Both the position numbers and the translations under genes were made by a program. 64,000 nt of DNA from Rhizobium rhizogenes (GTDB lineage Bacteria; Pseudomonadota; Alphaproteobacteria; Rhizobiales; Rhizobiaceae), in contig NZ_CP019701.2 of NCBI RefSeq assembly GCF_002005205.3, positions 930,001 to 994,000 on the forward strand. The letters run 5' to 3'. The stretch's first letter is position 1. Every line of letters starts with the position of its first letter. Below are positions 1 to 9,239 of the stretch, in pieces. A model generated the notes under the pieces. The model searched no databases and was not told the DNA's origin. It saw only the letters and a program-made list of their open reading frames with translations.

Positions 1-10
1 CCAGAAGAAC

Positions 11-46
11 AAAGCCCCTCGCAGCAACGGCTGCGGGGGGCTTTTC
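11..46 (+). terminator. Rho-independent terminator of an upstream gene outside the window
   Basis: A strong GC-rich hairpin (left arm about 11-25, loop AACG at 26-29, right arm about 30-43) is followed by a T-rich stretch. It ends a plus-strand transcript that enters from the left. Because lon follows, the upstream gene could be clpX, as in many alphaproteobacteria, but that gene is not in the window. Confidence 0.85.
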
Positions 47-191
47 TTTGCGTGGCGTCTGCCCGGCATTCGCGGCATTTCCGATGAAACGGCGGCGTCC
101 GGCGCCTGAACAATACGTAAAAACAACGCGATGGAGCGCCTTTGCTTTTCATGGAGAAGCAGAAGGGCTCCAGTCAATATTCGGTATCTCG

Positions 192-560
192 ATGAACCCT
201 GTAACCGCAATCCTTGTTCATGTGTCCGACCCCGCCGAGGGGTTGCTCTGGTACGGCAAGGCGTTTCCGGAGGCCGTCCCGTCCGTCAGCCTTCCATCCG
301 GCTTCGAATTTTTGCGGATCGGCGATATCCAGCTGGAAATCGTTCCCGCCGACGAAAAGGTTGCGAGCGGGGCGGCCGGGTCCGTCGTCTATTGGTGGAC
401 GGGTGATTTCGGGCGGTCCCTGACGCATCTGCGTGAGGCGGGTGCTGTTCTTTATCGCGGTCCGATGAAAATCGATGATGAACTCTGGATGTGCCAGTTC
501 CGCGACCCCTGGGGCAATTGCATCGGCATTCGCGGCCCCATGGTCGCGGAGATGCTGTAA
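192..560 (+). CDS. VOC (glyoxalase/bleomycin-resistance) family protein
   Basis: A 122-residue single-domain protein that looks like a vicinal-oxygen-chelate fold member. It opens with a beta strand (AILVHV), has a WY.KAFPEA helix, and ends with the typical closing motif FRDPWGNCIGIRGP. VOC proteins bind a metal or small ligand and include glyoxalases, dioxygenases and antibiotic-binding proteins; the substrate here cannot be told. The ATG at 192 is chosen because the domain begins there; the frame stays open to 48, but those extra residues are arginine-rich and do not look like the family. No clear ribosome site is visible. It is a lone gene between a terminator and the lon promoter region. 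Confidence 0.75.
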   Translation: MNPVTAILVHVSDPAEGLLWYGKAFPEAVPSVSLPSGFEFLRIGDIQLEIVPADEKVASGAAGSVVYWWTGDFGRSLTHLREAGAVLYRGPMKIDDELWMCQFRDPWGNCIGIRGPMVAEML

Positions 561-831
561 CGCTCTTTGATGTTCCAAGTATCTCGCAGCTACATTTCGA
601 CAATCAGGTGGAGGAAAGCTTCGTCTGCCATTTTGCGTTTGGAGCGGATTGCGCTTTGCTGATAAAGTCTTACAACTGATTTGCAGCGCGATGTGACGGA
701 AATGTGAATTGCCGTCGGCGACCCGGTTCCTGATCCCTTGGGATAACCGGAAATGTCGGGAGTAGTAGCCAGCGCTGGGTTTTGTTGAATTTCACGGTCC
801 TGCCGCTTCGCGGGACCGTCTGTTCCGGCGA

Positions 832-860
832 CTTGAAATCGGTGTTTCGAAACTCCACTT
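832..860 (+). promoter_or_regulatory. Sigma-32 (RpoH)-like heat-shock promoter of lon
   Basis: CTTGAA at 832-837, a 17-bp spacer, and CCACTT at 855-860 fit the CTTGAA-N17-CCANNT pattern known for heat-shock promoters in alphaproteobacteria. It lies about 80 bp before the lon start codon. Lon is a classic RpoH target, which supports the call. The rest of the 561-941 gap shows nothing I can name. Confidence 0.5.
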
Positions 861-941
861 TCAGTCTCGAGAAATGAATATGCCGGATGCCCCAAGCTGT
901 CCGGCAAGGTGTCCCGAAAGGGACCATGGAAAGGAAATGAT

Positions 942-3359
942 ATGACGAACATCACGTCTGCGGCATCTGGCGGTACCTATCCGGTACTTCCCCTGCGCGA
1001 CATTGTCGTTTTCCCGCATATGATCGTTCCCCTGTTCGTCGGGCGGGAAAAATCCATTCGCGCTCTCGAAGAGGTCATGGGTTCGGACAAGCAGATCATG
1101 CTTGTCACCCAGATCAACGCCAGCGATGACGATCCGGCCCCGGACGCCATTCACAAGGTTGGCACGGTCGCCAACGTCCTGCAGCTCCTGAAGCTGCCCG
1201 ACGGCACGGTCAAGGTGCTGGTGGAAGGCAAGGGCCGCGCCCAGATTGATTCCTACACCGACCGCGAGGACTTCTACGAAGCCTCCGCGACGCCGCTGCA
1301 GGAACCCGCCGAAGACCCGGTTGAAATCGAAGCGCTGTCGCGTTCCGTCGTGTCTGAATTCGAGAGCTATGTGAAGCTCAACAAGAAGATTTCGCCCGAG
1401 GTTGTCGGCGCTGCCGGCCAGATCGACGATTATTCGAAGCTTGCCGACACGGTCGCTTCGCACCTGTCGATCAAGATCACCGAAAAGCAGGAAATGCTGG
1501 AAACCGTCAGCGTGAAGCAGCGGCTTGAAAAGGCGCTCGGCTTCATGGAAGGCGAGATTTCCGTGCTGCAGGTCGAAAAGCGCATCCGCTCGCGCGTCAA
1601 GCGCCAGATGGAGAAAACCCAGCGCGAATATTACCTGAACGAGCAGATGAAGGCGATCCAGAAGGAACTCGGCGACGGCGAGGACGGCCGTGACGAGATG
1701 GCCGAGCTGGAAGAGCGCATCGCCAAGACCAAGCTTTCCAAGGAGGCCAAGGAAAAGGCCGAGGCGGAAATGAAGAAGCTTCGCCAGATGAGCCCGATGT
1801 CCGCGGAAGCGACCGTCGTGCGCAACTATCTGGACTGGCTGCTCGGTCTGCCCTGGGGCAAGAAGTCGAAGATCAAGACCGACCTCAACAGCGCCGAGAC
1901 GATCCTCGATCAGGATCATTTCGGTCTGGACAAGGTGAAGGAACGTATCGTCGAGTATCTGGCCGTACAGGCGCGCGCCTCGAAGATCCGCGGACCCATC
2001 CTGTGCCTCGTCGGCCCGCCCGGCGTTGGCAAGACCTCGCTCGCCAAGTCGATCGCCAAGGCGACCGGCCGAGAATATGTCCGCATGGCGCTTGGCGGCG
2101 TGCGTGACGAGGCGGAAATCCGCGGTCATCGCCGTACCTATATCGGCTCCATGCCCGGCAAGATCGTCCAGTCGATGAAGAAGGCCAAGAAGGCGAACCC
2201 GCTCTTCCTGCTCGACGAAATCGACAAGATGGGCATGGATTTCCGTGGCGACCCGTCATCCGCACTGCTGGAGGTTCTCGATCCGGAACAGAACTCCACC
2301 TTCATGGATCACTACCTTGAAGTGGAATATGACCTGTCCGACGTGATGTTCGTAACCACGGCCAACACGCTGAACATTCCAGGCCCGCTGATGGACCGTA
2401 TGGAAGTGATCCGCATCGCCGGTTATACGGAAGACGAGAAGCGCGAAATCGCCAAGCGTCACCTGTTGCCGAAGGCGATCAAGGAACATGCCCTGCGTCC
2501 GGAAGAGTTCTCGGTCACCGATGACGCTCTGATGATCGTCATCCAGCAGTACACCCGCGAGGCGGGCGTGCGCAGCTTCGAACGCGAGCTGATGAAGCTG
2601 GCGCGCAAGGCTGTCACCGAGATCATCAAGGGCAAGGTCAAGTCCGTCGAGGTTACCGCTGCCAACGTTCCGGATTATCTGGGCGTTCCGCGGTTCCGCC
2701 ACGGTGAGGCCGAGCGTGAGGATCAGGTCGGTGTCGTCACGGGTCTTGCCTGGACGGAAGTTGGCGGTGAGCTGCTCACCATCGAAGGCGTGATGATGCC
2801 GGGCAAGGGCCGCATGACGGTTACCGGCAACCTCAAGGAAGTGATGAAGGAATCCATTTCGGCGGCGGCATCTTATGTCCGTTCGCGCGCAGTGGACTTC
2901 GGCATCGAGCCGCCGCGCTTCGACAAGAGCGACATCCACGTCCACGTTCCGGAAGGCGCAACCCCGAAGGACGGACCCTCCGCCGGTGTTGCCATGGCGA
3001 CCGCCATCGTCTCCATCATGACCGGCATTCCGGTCTCGAAGGATGTGGCGATGACGGGCGAGATCACGCTTCGCGGTCGCGTGCTGCCGATCGGCGGCCT
3101 GAAGGAAAAGCTGCTTGCGGCACTGCGCGGCGGCATCAAGAAGGTGCTGATCCCGGAAGAGAACGCCAAGGATCTGGCGGAGATTCCGGACAACGTGAAG
3201 AACGAGATGGAGATCATCCCGGTTTCGCGCATGGGCGAAGTCATTAAGCACGCGCTCATCCGCCAGCCGGAGCCCATCGAGTGGGACGGCAGCATCGAGA
3301 CGCCTGTTATCGCCACCGTCGAAGGTGTCGACGACGGCGGCCAGACAATCGCGCATTGA
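942..3359 (+). CDS. lon: ATP-dependent protease La (Lon)
   Basis: An 805-residue cytoplasmic AAA+ serine protease that degrades misfolded and selected regulatory proteins. The order is N-terminal substrate-binding domain ([15 protein letters not shown] at the start), coiled-coil linker, AAA+ module with Walker A GPPGVGKT near residue 358 and Walker [11 protein letters not shown], then the protease domain. The catalytic dyad is Ser680 in [11 protein letters not shown] and Lys723 in [10 protein letters not shown], from alignment by eye with E. coli Lon (Ser679, Lys722). The start at 942 follows an AAGGAAA ribosome site; an in-frame ATG-less extension upstream was rejected. Length matches the family. 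A heat-shock-like promoter lies upstream and a terminator follows at 3493. Confidence 0.98.
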   Translation: MTNITSAASGGTYPVLPLRDIVVFPHMIVPLFVGREKSIRALEEVMGSDKQIMLVTQINASDDDPAPDAIHKVGTVANVLQLLKLPDGTVKVLVEGKGRAQIDSYTDREDFYEASATPLQEPAEDPVEIEALSRSVVSEFESYVKLNKKISPEVVGAAGQIDDYSKLADTVASHLSIKITEKQEMLETVSVKQRLEKALGFMEGEISVLQVEKRIRSRVKRQMEKTQREYYLNEQMKAIQKELGDGEDGRDEMAELEERIAKTKLSKEAKEKAEAEMKKLRQMSPMSAEATVVRNYLDWLLGLPWGKKSKIKTDLNSAETILDQDHFGLDKVKERIVEYLAVQARASKIRGPILCLVGPPGVGKTSLAKSIAKATGREYVRMALGGVRDEAEIRGHRRTYIGSMPGKIVQSMKKAKKANPLFLLDEIDKMGMDFRGDPSSALLEVLDPEQNSTFMDHYLEVEYDLSDVMFVTTANTLNIPGPLMDRMEVIRIAGYTEDEKREIAKRHLLPKAIKEHALRPEEFSVTDDALMIVIQQYTREAGVRSFERELMKLARKAVTEIIKGKVKSVEVTAANVPDYLGVPRFRHGEAEREDQVGVVTGLAWTEVGGELLTIEGVMMPGKGRMTVTGNLKEVMKESISAAASYVRSRAVDFGIEPPRFDKSDIHVHVPEGATPKDGPSAGVAMATAIVSIMTGIPVSKDVAMTGEITLRGRVLPIGGLKEKLLAALRGGIKKVLIPEENAKDLAEIPDNVKNEMEIIPVSRMGEVIKHALIRQPEPIEWDGSIETPVIATVEGVDDGGQTIAH

Positions 3360-3492
3360 TACATGCCGGCGACGCGGAAGCCGGAATCGGTTTCCGCAAA
3401 GCGGGTGCATGGAATCAATATGTTAGGTGTCTGAAGAGACATGCGGCGCTGCGGCCCCGCGCAAGTGATGCCAAATTGGCACGATTATGGGG

Positions 3493-3520
3493 AAGGCCGG
3501 CAGAAATGTCGGCCTTTTTT
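3493..3520 (+). terminator. Rho-independent terminator after lon
   Basis: The 7-bp stem AAGGCCG/CGGCCTT with a 10-nt loop is followed by TTTT and more T. It separates lon from hupB. Confidence 0.85.
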
Positions 3521-3648
3521 GTGAAAAAAACCGTAGACCCCTTGTTTTTCAGGCGATTCCAGCGCTTTTGAGTTGCTGCGCGCGGATGCGAACGTATTCT
3601 GCGCCGGCTTAATTTGAGTCGTTTCAAACCATTGAAAGGGGTGGAAAC

Positions 3649-3924
3649 ATGAACAAGAACGAGCTCGTCTCTGCTGTTGCCGAAAAGGCTGGTCTCACGA
3701 AGGCAGATGCTGCTTCCGCGGTTGATGCAGTATTCGAAACCGTACAGAGCGAACTGAAGAACGGTGGCGACATCCGCCTGGCCGGCTTCGGCAGCTTCTC
3801 CGTAAGCCGCCGTGAAGCCTCCAAGGGCCGTAACCCTTCCACGGGTGCTGAAGTCGATATCCCGGCTCGCAACGTGCCGAAGTTCTCCGCAGGCAAGGGC
3901 CTGAAGGACGCCGTCAACTCGTAA
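3649..3924 (+). CDS. hupB: DNA-binding protein HU
   Basis: A 91-residue HU/IHF-family nucleoid protein that bends and compacts DNA as a dimer. The start MNKNELVSAVAEKAGL, the beta-arm region GFGSFSVSRREASKGRNPSTG (the HU signature) and the ending VPKFSAGKGLKDAV match HU along the whole length. A GAAAGGGGTGG ribosome site precedes the ATG. It stands as its own unit between two terminators. A weak promoter (TTGCTG at 3573, 16-bp spacer, TATTCT at 3595) may drive it. The lon-hup order is common in proteobacteria. The paralogue name hupB is by convention; it could equally be named hup or hupA. Confidence 0.96.
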   Translation: MNKNELVSAVAEKAGLTKADAASAVDAVFETVQSELKNGGDIRLAGFGSFSVSRREASKGRNPSTGAEVDIPARNVPKFSAGKGLKDAVNS

Positions 3925-3933
3925 GGTTTCCGG

Positions 3934-3969
3934 AAGGCCATGACGCCCGGCGGCGGGCGGATGGCTTTT
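3934..3969 (+). terminator. Probable terminator of hupB
   Basis: An imperfect hairpin pairs GCCAT (3937-3941) with ATGGC (3961-3965) and GCCCG (3945-3949) with CGGGC (3954-3958). It is followed by TTTT. The bulges lower confidence. Confidence 0.5.
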
Positions 3970-4162
3970 CAGGTTCACGAGGAAGCATGTTTTGACGCGC
4001 TGACCCATCAGCAGGCACAAAGACGGGCAGGCCTTCCGAAAATCTTTCGGATGGCCAGACTTCTTAGCCGGTATGGTGTGGATTGAAAGTATCGATGCGC
4101 GCCTGTGTAGCTTCCATCCGGACACACGGCGTTTCGATACGCGGAATGTGCGCATAAACACG

Positions 4163-4191
4163 AAAGCCCGGCCTTCATGGCCGGGCTTTTT
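4163..4191 (+). terminator. Rho-independent terminator between hupB and the phytase-like gene
   Basis: Perfect arms AAAGCCCGGCC (4163-4173) and GGCCGGGCTTT (4179-4189) with a 5-nt loop and a T run. The flanking A and T runs would let it work in both directions. The 3970-4162 stretch before it holds no recognisable gene, so it may back up hupB termination or end an unrecognised short transcript. Confidence 0.8.
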
Positions 4192-4208
4192 GATTCCGCC
4201 GCAAGGAA

Positions 4209-4226
4209 ATGTCATGCCACTGTCAT
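4209..4226 (+). promoter_or_regulatory. PHO box (PhoB-binding site)
   Basis: ATGTCATGCCACTGTCAT is two 7-bp TGTCAT-type repeats separated by 4 bp, 13 of 14 positions matching the direct repeat CTGTCAT-N4-CTGTCAT known for PhoB sites in rhizobia. It ends 50 bp before the phytase-like start codon, a usual distance for a PhoB-activated promoter. Confidence 0.6.
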
Positions 4227-4276
4227 GTCTTTGACGCAGAAGCCATGGGGTATTTTTGGACCCAAGGGGGATTATA

Positions 4277-6475
4277 ATGGCGTTCCGATTTTCTCATATG
4301 GCTTTGACTGCTGCGCTGCTTACATCCGCAGCTTTTCCGGCCGCTGCCGAGCCGGTTTTCAACCGCATCGCATCTTTCCCGGTGGCGCAGAACCTGCCTG
4401 CCGACAAGGATGCAAAGTCCGTCACGTCGGCTGAAATCATCACCGCCAGCGAAGATGGCAAGACCCTGATCTATTCGGACAGCCCGCTTGGTGGCATCGG
4501 CTTCATCGACATCACCGATGCGAAGGCCCCGAAGGCAGGCGGCGCGTTGCTGCTCGAAGGCGAGCCGACCTCGGTTGCCGTCGCCGGCGTCAAGGTTCTG
4601 GCCGGCGTCAACACGTCGGAAAACCGCGCCAAGCCGTCCGGCAAGCTGGTAACGGTCGATATCGCCACCAAGAAGATCGAGGCAAGCTGTGATCTGGGCG
4701 GCCAGCCCGATTCGGTTGCCGTCTCTCCGGACAAGACCTTTGCCGCCATCGCAATCGAAAACGAGCGCGACGAAGAGGTGGATGAAGGTGCGCTGCCGCA
4801 GATGCCGGCTGGCTATCTGGTAACGGTCGGCCTGAAGGACGGCGTTGCCGACTGCGCGACGCTGAAGAAGATCGAACTCACCGGTCTCGCTGAAATCGCC
4901 CCGGAAGATCCGGAGCCGGAATTCGTTTCGATCAACGCCAATGGCGAGATCGCGCTCACGCTGCAGGAAAACAACCATATCGTCATTCTCGACGGCAAGA
5001 CCGGCACGGTGAAGACGCATTTCTCCGCCGGCACGGTTGATCTCGAAGGCATCGACACGAAGTCCGATGGCCAGCTGAAGTTCACCGACAAGCAGGAAGG
5101 CCGCAAGCGCGAGCCGGACGCGGTGAAGTGGCTGGACAACGACCGCATCGTCATCGCCAACGAAGGCGACTGGCAGGGTGGTTCGCGCGGCTTTACCATC
5201 TTCGACAAGACGGGCAAGCTTCTCTATGAATCCGGCGCCTCGCTCGAGCATGCGGTTGCGGCCATCGGCCACTATCCGGAAAAGCGCTCCAAGGCCAAGG
5301 GCATCGAGCCGGAAGGTCTGGAAGCGGCAACATTCGGCGACCAGAAGTACTTCTTCGTGCTTTCCGAGCGTGCCTCCGTCGTCGCTGTCTACAAGGACAC
5401 CGGCAAGGAGCCGGAACTGACCCAGCTCCTGCCTTCGGGCGTTTCGCCGGAAGGCGCAGTCGCCATCCCGTCGCGCAATCTGCTCGCCACGGCCAACGAG
5501 GTCGATCTGGTCGAGGACGGCGGCGTCCGCTCGCACGTCATGCTCTATGAGCGCGCTGAGGGCGAAGCAGCCTATCCGCAGCTGGTTTCCGCCACCGTTG
5601 ACGGCGCACCGATCGGCTGGGGTGCTCTTTCGGGCCTGGTCGGCGATGCCGAGAAGCCTGGCATTCTTTATGCCGTTTCCGACTCGGTCTATGGCAACCA
5701 GCCGTCGATCTACACCATCGACGCGACGAAGAAGCCCGCCACCATCACCAGCGTGCTGCGCATCAAGCGTGACGGTATCGCTGCCCAGAAACTCGATATC
5801 GAAGGTATCACGCTGGACGGCAAGGGCGGCTTCTGGCTGGCCTCGGAAGGCGACAGCGCCAAGCTCGTTCCGCACGCGCTCTACAACGTCAACGCCAAGG
5901 GTGAAATCAAGGCCGAGATCGCGCTGCCGAAGGAACTTCTCGCCGGTGAGACCCGCTTCGGTTTCGAAGGCGTGACCATGATCGGCAAGGGCGACGATGC
6001 GACGCTGTGGATGGCCGTTCAGCGTGAATGGGGCACGGACGAGAAGGGCTTCGTCAAGCTCGTCTCCTACAAGCCGAAGTCCAAGGAATGGGGCGCGGTG
6101 CGTTACCCGCTCGACAAGACCGAGGCAGGCTGGGTCGGTCTCTCCGAAATCACCGCGCAGGGTGAATATGTCTATATCGTCGAGCGTGACAACCAGATCG
6201 GTGACAAGGCCAAGATCAAGAAGCTCTACCGCGTTGCAATCGCGGACCTGAAGCCGGGCAAGATTGGCGGCGAGCTGCCGCTGGTGGCCAAGCAGGAAGC
6301 CCATGATTTCCTGCCGGACCTCAAGGCCCAGACCAACGGCTACGTCGTCGACAAGCTGGAAGGCTTCACCTTCGACAAGGCTGGAACGGCCTATGCCGTG
6401 ACCGACAATGACGGTGTGGACGATTCGTCCGGTGAGACGCTGTTCTTCACGGTCAATCTGAAGGCGATCAACTGA
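4277..6475 (+). CDS. Secreted esterase-like/phytase-like beta-propeller protein
   Basis: A 732-residue exported protein. Residues 1-24 form a signal peptide (cut probably after Ala-Ala-Ala before Glu25). The rest is built from repeated blade-like segments (for example SVAVSPDKTFAAIAIENE and ILYAVSDSVYGNQPSIYTID), and the C-terminal half carries the phytase-like/esterase-like pattern (RFGFEGVTMIGKGDDATLWMAVQREW, EGFTFDKAGTAYAVTDNDG). Such proteins are proposed to hydrolyse phosphate esters in the periplasm, but activity cannot be read from sequence. The ATG at 4277 has an AAGGGGG site just upstream. A PHO box at 4209 suggests phosphate-starvation control, and a terminator follows, so it is a single-gene unit. 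Confidence 0.85.
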   Translation: MAFRFSHMALTAALLTSAAFPAAAEPVFNRIASFPVAQNLPADKDAKSVTSAEIITASEDGKTLIYSDSPLGGIGFIDITDAKAPKAGGALLLEGEPTSVAVAGVKVLAGVNTSENRAKPSGKLVTVDIATKKIEASCDLGGQPDSVAVSPDKTFAAIAIENERDEEVDEGALPQMPAGYLVTVGLKDGVADCATLKKIELTGLAEIAPEDPEPEFVSINANGEIALTLQENNHIVILDGKTGTVKTHFSAGTVDLEGIDTKSDGQLKFTDKQEGRKREPDAVKWLDNDRIVIANEGDWQGGSRGFTIFDKTGKLLYESGASLEHAVAAIGHYPEKRSKAKGIEPEGLEAATFGDQKYFFVLSERASVVAVYKDTGKEPELTQLLPSGVSPEGAVAIPSRNLLATANEVDLVEDGGVRSHVMLYERAEGEAAYPQLVSATVDGAPIGWGALSGLVGDAEKPGILYAVSDSVYGNQPSIYTIDATKKPATITSVLRIKRDGIAAQKLDIEGITLDGKGGFWLASEGDSAKLVPHALYNVNAKGEIKAEIALPKELLAGETRFGFEGVTMIGKGDDATLWMAVQREWGTDEKGFVKLVSYKPKSKEWGAVRYPLDKTEAGWVGLSEITAQGEYVYIVERDNQIGDKAKIKKLYRVAIADLKPGKIGGELPLVAKQEAHDFLPDLKAQTNGYVVDKLEGFTFDKAGTAYAVTDNDGVDDSSGETLFFTVNLKAIN

Positions 6476-6501
6476 TCGCGCCGAACGGCACTGCAAATGG
6501 G

Positions 6502-6528
6502 AAAAGCCGGGCATAGCCCGGCTTTTTT
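6502..6528 (+). terminator. Rho-independent terminator of the phytase-like gene
   Basis: The stem GCCGGGC/GCCCGGC (6506-6512 with 6516-6522) has a 3-nt loop and is followed by TTTTTT. Confidence 0.9.
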
Positions 6529-6664
6529 ATTGCGGAAGCGATACGGCGACAGGTCAGCACTTTGCGCGAAGCAACACAATTCACGGCCGTTTAGCGGGCC
6601 GTGCGGCGTCGGTATCTGATAGGAGCGGGTTTATGCGGGAAAATACGCTGACGACCGTGGCGGG

Positions 6665-6802
6665 TCACCGTCCCATGGAATTCTTGTTTTTGGGAGTGTC
6701 CTGCTTTTCCGAATCCTGCTGGACCCAGCGGAAAAAAATATAAACAGGCAGCGCTATAAGCGCGAGCGTCACAAACGCGTCGATCGTCATGGTTTCATCC
6801 AT
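6665..6802 (-). CDS. Small single-span membrane protein (45 aa), unknown function
   Basis: I do not recognise this 45-residue ORF. It has a short acidic N-terminus (MDETMTID), one hydrophobic segment at about residues 9-24 (LALIALPVYIFF), then a charged, lysine-rich tail ending NKNSMGR. That gives the look of a small inner-membrane protein with a cytoplasmic tail. A GGTGGA ribosome site lies 4 nt before the ATG at 6802; a second in-frame ATG at 6790 is possible. It is convergent with the phytase-like gene. Nothing else explains the 6529-7127 gap, and 6803-7127 shows nothing I can name. Confidence 0.5.
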   Translation of the reverse strand: MDETMTIDAFVTLALIALPVYIFFRWVQQDSEKQDTPKNKNSMGR

Positions 6803-7127
6803 CAGTTCCACCGTTCATCATGAAACGGTGCAAAAACAATGCCCGAAATCCCTTTAAAAAGTCTGAATCCGCTTATTTTCCGGTATGTTACGGAGTGGAA
6901 CAGAGGGGAGGCGGAGCTGTCGGAATCTGGAGCAGAAGTGCCGATTTGGAATAGATTCGGACCATAAGAACGATTCCGGTGCTGCGAAGCCGAAATCCTG
7001 CCCCGAGAGCCACGTCTCGGGGGGGGCGGGGGGATCATGGCGCACGAAGCCGGAAACTCGAGCGACGCGGCACGTCACCTGAAATATCTACCGGTCAACA
7101 CATTCGTAGTCTGGAAAGGGAGATAAA

Positions 7128-7203
7128 TGGTGGGCGATGAGAGACTCGAACTCCCGACATCCTCGGTGTAAACGAGGCGCTCTACCAACTGAGCTAATCG
7201 CCC
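7128..7203 (-). tRNA. tRNA-Val (anticodon UAC)
   Basis: A full cloverleaf is readable on the minus strand. The acceptor GGGCGAT pairs with ATCGCCC, the D arm is GCTCAGTTGGTAGAGC, the anticodon stem CCTCG/CGAGG encloses TTTACAC (anticodon TAC), the T arm carries GTTCGAGTC, and CCA is encoded. Length is 76 nt with CCA. Confidence 0.96.
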
Positions 7204-7557
7204 TTCGCGTGCCTCGGATCATGTCCGCCGCGTCGGTGGCCGTGATGTATTCGGATCGGAAAAAAACCGCAAGAGCTTTTGTGAAGTTTTTTTGTTTTTT
7301 TTGCCGAGAGATTTTTCCGTCGCCGCGGCCATGCGGCAAAAAGCCGGGAACTGCGGGCTTTTTGCCTGAAACAGGACCCTAAGATGCCTTGATGGCCTTG
7401 TGGAAATCCCGTTACGGAAGCCTGCGGCTGTGGACAAGTTTTTTGTTTTCGTTGGGAAAAGCCCGGAAAATAGCGGCTCTGCGCCATTCGCCTTCAGCGG
7501 CCTTCCGGTTTTTCCCGATCAAAATGAAGAAGCTTATTCTTTTGTCGTGAAACCTGC

Positions 7558-7586
7558 TTGACACCCCCGCACGAACGCCGTAGTTA
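7558..7586 (+). promoter_or_regulatory. Sigma-70 promoter of the tRNA-Asp pair
   Basis: TTGACA at 7558-7563, a 17-bp spacer and TAGTTA at 7581-7586, followed by a GC-rich discriminator typical of stable-RNA promoters. It sits about 60 bp before the first tRNA-Asp. The remaining part of the 7204-7648 gap shows only T-rich and A-rich runs with no gene I can support. Confidence 0.65.
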
Positions 7587-7648
7587 GCCGCTCATCGAAC
7601 AGCCGAGGCTGGTTCGAGCGGCGGGACAAGGTTCTGTCGTCAGGAGAT

Positions 7649-7725
7649 GCGGGTGTAGCTCAGTCGGTTAGAGTGCCGGCCTGTCACGCCGGAGGTCGCG
7701 GGTTCGAGCCCCGTCACTCGCGCCA
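7649..7725 (+). tRNA. tRNA-Asp (anticodon GUC), copy 1
   Basis: A 77-nt cloverleaf. The acceptor GCGGGTG pairs with CACTCGC, the anticodon stem GCCGG/CCGGC encloses CTGTCAC (anticodon GTC), the T arm has GGTTCGAGCC, and CCA is encoded. It is the first of two identical copies that share an upstream promoter. Confidence 0.97.
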
Positions 7726-7764
7726 TCCTGTTCCTCGGAAAACGCAGATGAATATCTGTGGTGC

Positions 7765-7841
7765 GCGGGTGTAGCTCAGTCGGTTAGAGTGCCGGCCTGT
7801 CACGCCGGAGGTCGCGGGTTCGAGCCCCGTCACTCGCGCCA
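7765..7841 (+). tRNA. tRNA-Asp (anticodon GUC), copy 2
   Basis: Identical over its full 77 nt to the copy at 7649, with 39 bp between them, so the pair is a tandem duplication and probably one transcript. A 7-bp hairpin (CATTTCA/TGAAATG, 7840-7858) begins at the CCA end, but no T run follows. Confidence 0.97.
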
Positions 7842-8277
7842 TTTCATTTCCTGAAATGTCCCTTCACAATACAGACCAATGCGCCATCGGCGCGCTTCGC
7901 CATTGGCGATTCAGGCGGCTGATTCCAGTCGTTTTTGGCGTGATTTTTCCTGCTTTTTTTAGTCAGGTTTCGATTTCTGAAAATCGTCACTTCGCTGTCT
8001 TTCTGACATAAAATTCGTGTGACTTTTTTGCGGTTGCGTCGTTCAATCGATTATTATTGTATTTGAGGGGCTTAGGTCGGAATTGTGGCCCAAATTTGCG
8101 TCAATTCCGGCAATATTGTTGCCAATCAATGCGGCAGGTGTCTTGAAATGGTGCCTAAACTCTTGCAGAGAGGGCGCGGCTGCGCTAACCACTTTGGCGT
8201 TGCAACATATTTGTCCGCTCTTTGAGACTTAAGGTCACAAAGGCAGGCCCGGCACCCGGCCGGGCAGGGAAGAGACC
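7842..8277 (+). other. Leader region of the nuo operon, no gene seen
   Basis: A 436-bp gap without a supportable ORF. It holds an imperfect inverted repeat (CCAATG near 7879 with CATTGG near 7903) and T-rich tracts around 7945-8060. The nuo promoter should lie here, but no match to a -35/-10 pair is convincing. A ribosome site AGGGAAG precedes nuoA. Confidence 0.5.
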
Positions 8278-8643
8278 ATGACTGAACTCCTCAGTTCCTA
8301 CATTCCGATCGCAATCTTCATCGGTATCGCTCTCGTCATCGGCCTGGCGCTTCTCATCGCGCCTTTCGCGGTTGCCTACAAGGCGCCGGACCCGGAAAAG
8401 CTTTCTGCTTTCGAGTGCGGTTTCAACGCCTTCGACGATGCCCGCATGAAGTTCGATATCCGCTTTTACCTGGTGTCGATCCTCTTTATCATCTTCGATC
8501 TGGAAGTCGCCTTCCTGTTCCCATGGGCGGTGTCTTTCGGCGAGATGGGCTGGTTCGGTTTCTGGTCGATGATGGTGTTCCTCCTCGTCCTCACCATCGG
8601 CTTTATCTATGAGTGGAAGAAGGGAGCGCTGGAATGGGCATGA
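8278..8643 (+). CDS. nuoA: NADH-quinone oxidoreductase subunit A
   Basis: A 121-residue membrane subunit of complex I with three hydrophobic segments. The conserved loop [36 protein letters not shown], near the quinone chamber, is intact (read as shorter pieces: FECGF, FDIRFY, FDLEVAF). The conserved Cys of FECGF and the Glu of FDLE are present. It opens the nuo operon; its stop overlaps the nuoB start region (ATGA at 8640). Confidence 0.97.
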   Translation: MTELLSSYIPIAIFIGIALVIGLALLIAPFAVAYKAPDPEKLSAFECGFNAFDDARMKFDIRFYLVSILFIIFDLEVAFLFPWAVSFGEMGWFGFWSMMVFLLVLTIGFIYEWKKGALEWA

Positions 8644-9218
8644 GCCAGAACAACACCACGCTCGTTGCGCCGCAGCCGAAGGGGATCATCGATCCCTCGA
8701 CCGGCAAGCCGGTTGGCAGCAACGATGCCTACTTCACGGAAATCAATGACGAACTGGCCGACAAGGGCTTTCTCGTCACCTCGACCGACGAACTGATCAC
8801 CTGGGCCCGTACCGGCTCCCTGATGTGGATGCAGTTCGGTCTTGCCTGCTGCGCCGTCGAAGGCCTGATGCAGGCGTCCGGTCCCCGTTACGACATGGAG
8901 CGCTTCGGTGTCGCCCCGCGCGCCTCGCCGCGCCAGTCGGACGTGATGATCGTCGCCGGCACGCTGACCAACAAGATGGCGCCCGCGCTGCGCAAGGTCT
9001 ATGACCAGATGCCTGAGCCGCGTTACGTCATCTCCATGGGCTCCTGCGCCAATGGCGGCGGTTATTACCATTATTCCTACGCTGTCGTGCGCGGCTGCGA
9101 CCGCGTCGTGCCGGTGGATATCTACGTTCCGGGCTGTCCCCCCACGGCGGAGGCGCTGCTTTACGGCGTGCTTCTGCTGCAGAAGAAGATTCGTCGTACC
9201 GGTACGATCGAGCGCTAA
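8634..9218 (+). CDS. nuoB: NADH-quinone oxidoreductase subunit B
   Basis: A 194-residue peripheral-arm subunit that carries iron-sulfur cluster N2, the last electron carrier before quinone. The ligands are visible as the tandem cysteines of GLACCAVEG, the Cys of GSCANGGG and the Cys of GCPPTAEAL. The ATG at 8634 has GGGAG 7 nt upstream; another ATG at 8640 overlaps the nuoA stop as ATGA and could also be used. Both starts overlap nuoA, indicating coupled translation. Confidence 0.97.
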   Translation: MGMSQNNTTLVAPQPKGIIDPSTGKPVGSNDAYFTEINDELADKGFLVTSTDELITWARTGSLMWMQFGLACCAVEGLMQASGPRYDMERFGVAPRASPRQSDVMIVAGTLTNKMAPALRKVYDQMPEPRYVISMGSCANGGGYYHYSYAVVRGCDRVVPVDIYVPGCPPTAEALLYGVLLLQKKIRRTGTIER

Positions 9219-9239
9219 GGGCAAAGGACGGATTAAGTA

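Noticed and set aside
861..2129. Long minus-strand ORF opposite lon
   Set aside because: It is antisense to a certain gene, has no motif and is rich in Arg/Leu/His as expected from reading GC-rich codons backward.
4223..6514. 763-codon minus-strand ORF opposite the phytase-like gene
   Set aside because: A mirror artefact of high GC codon use. The plus-strand frame has a signal peptide, family motifs and a ribosome site.
7649..7841. Tandem tRNA-Asp repeat as a mobile-element attachment site
   Set aside because: Both tRNAs are whole and identical, and no integrase or other mobile gene is near; simple duplication explains it.
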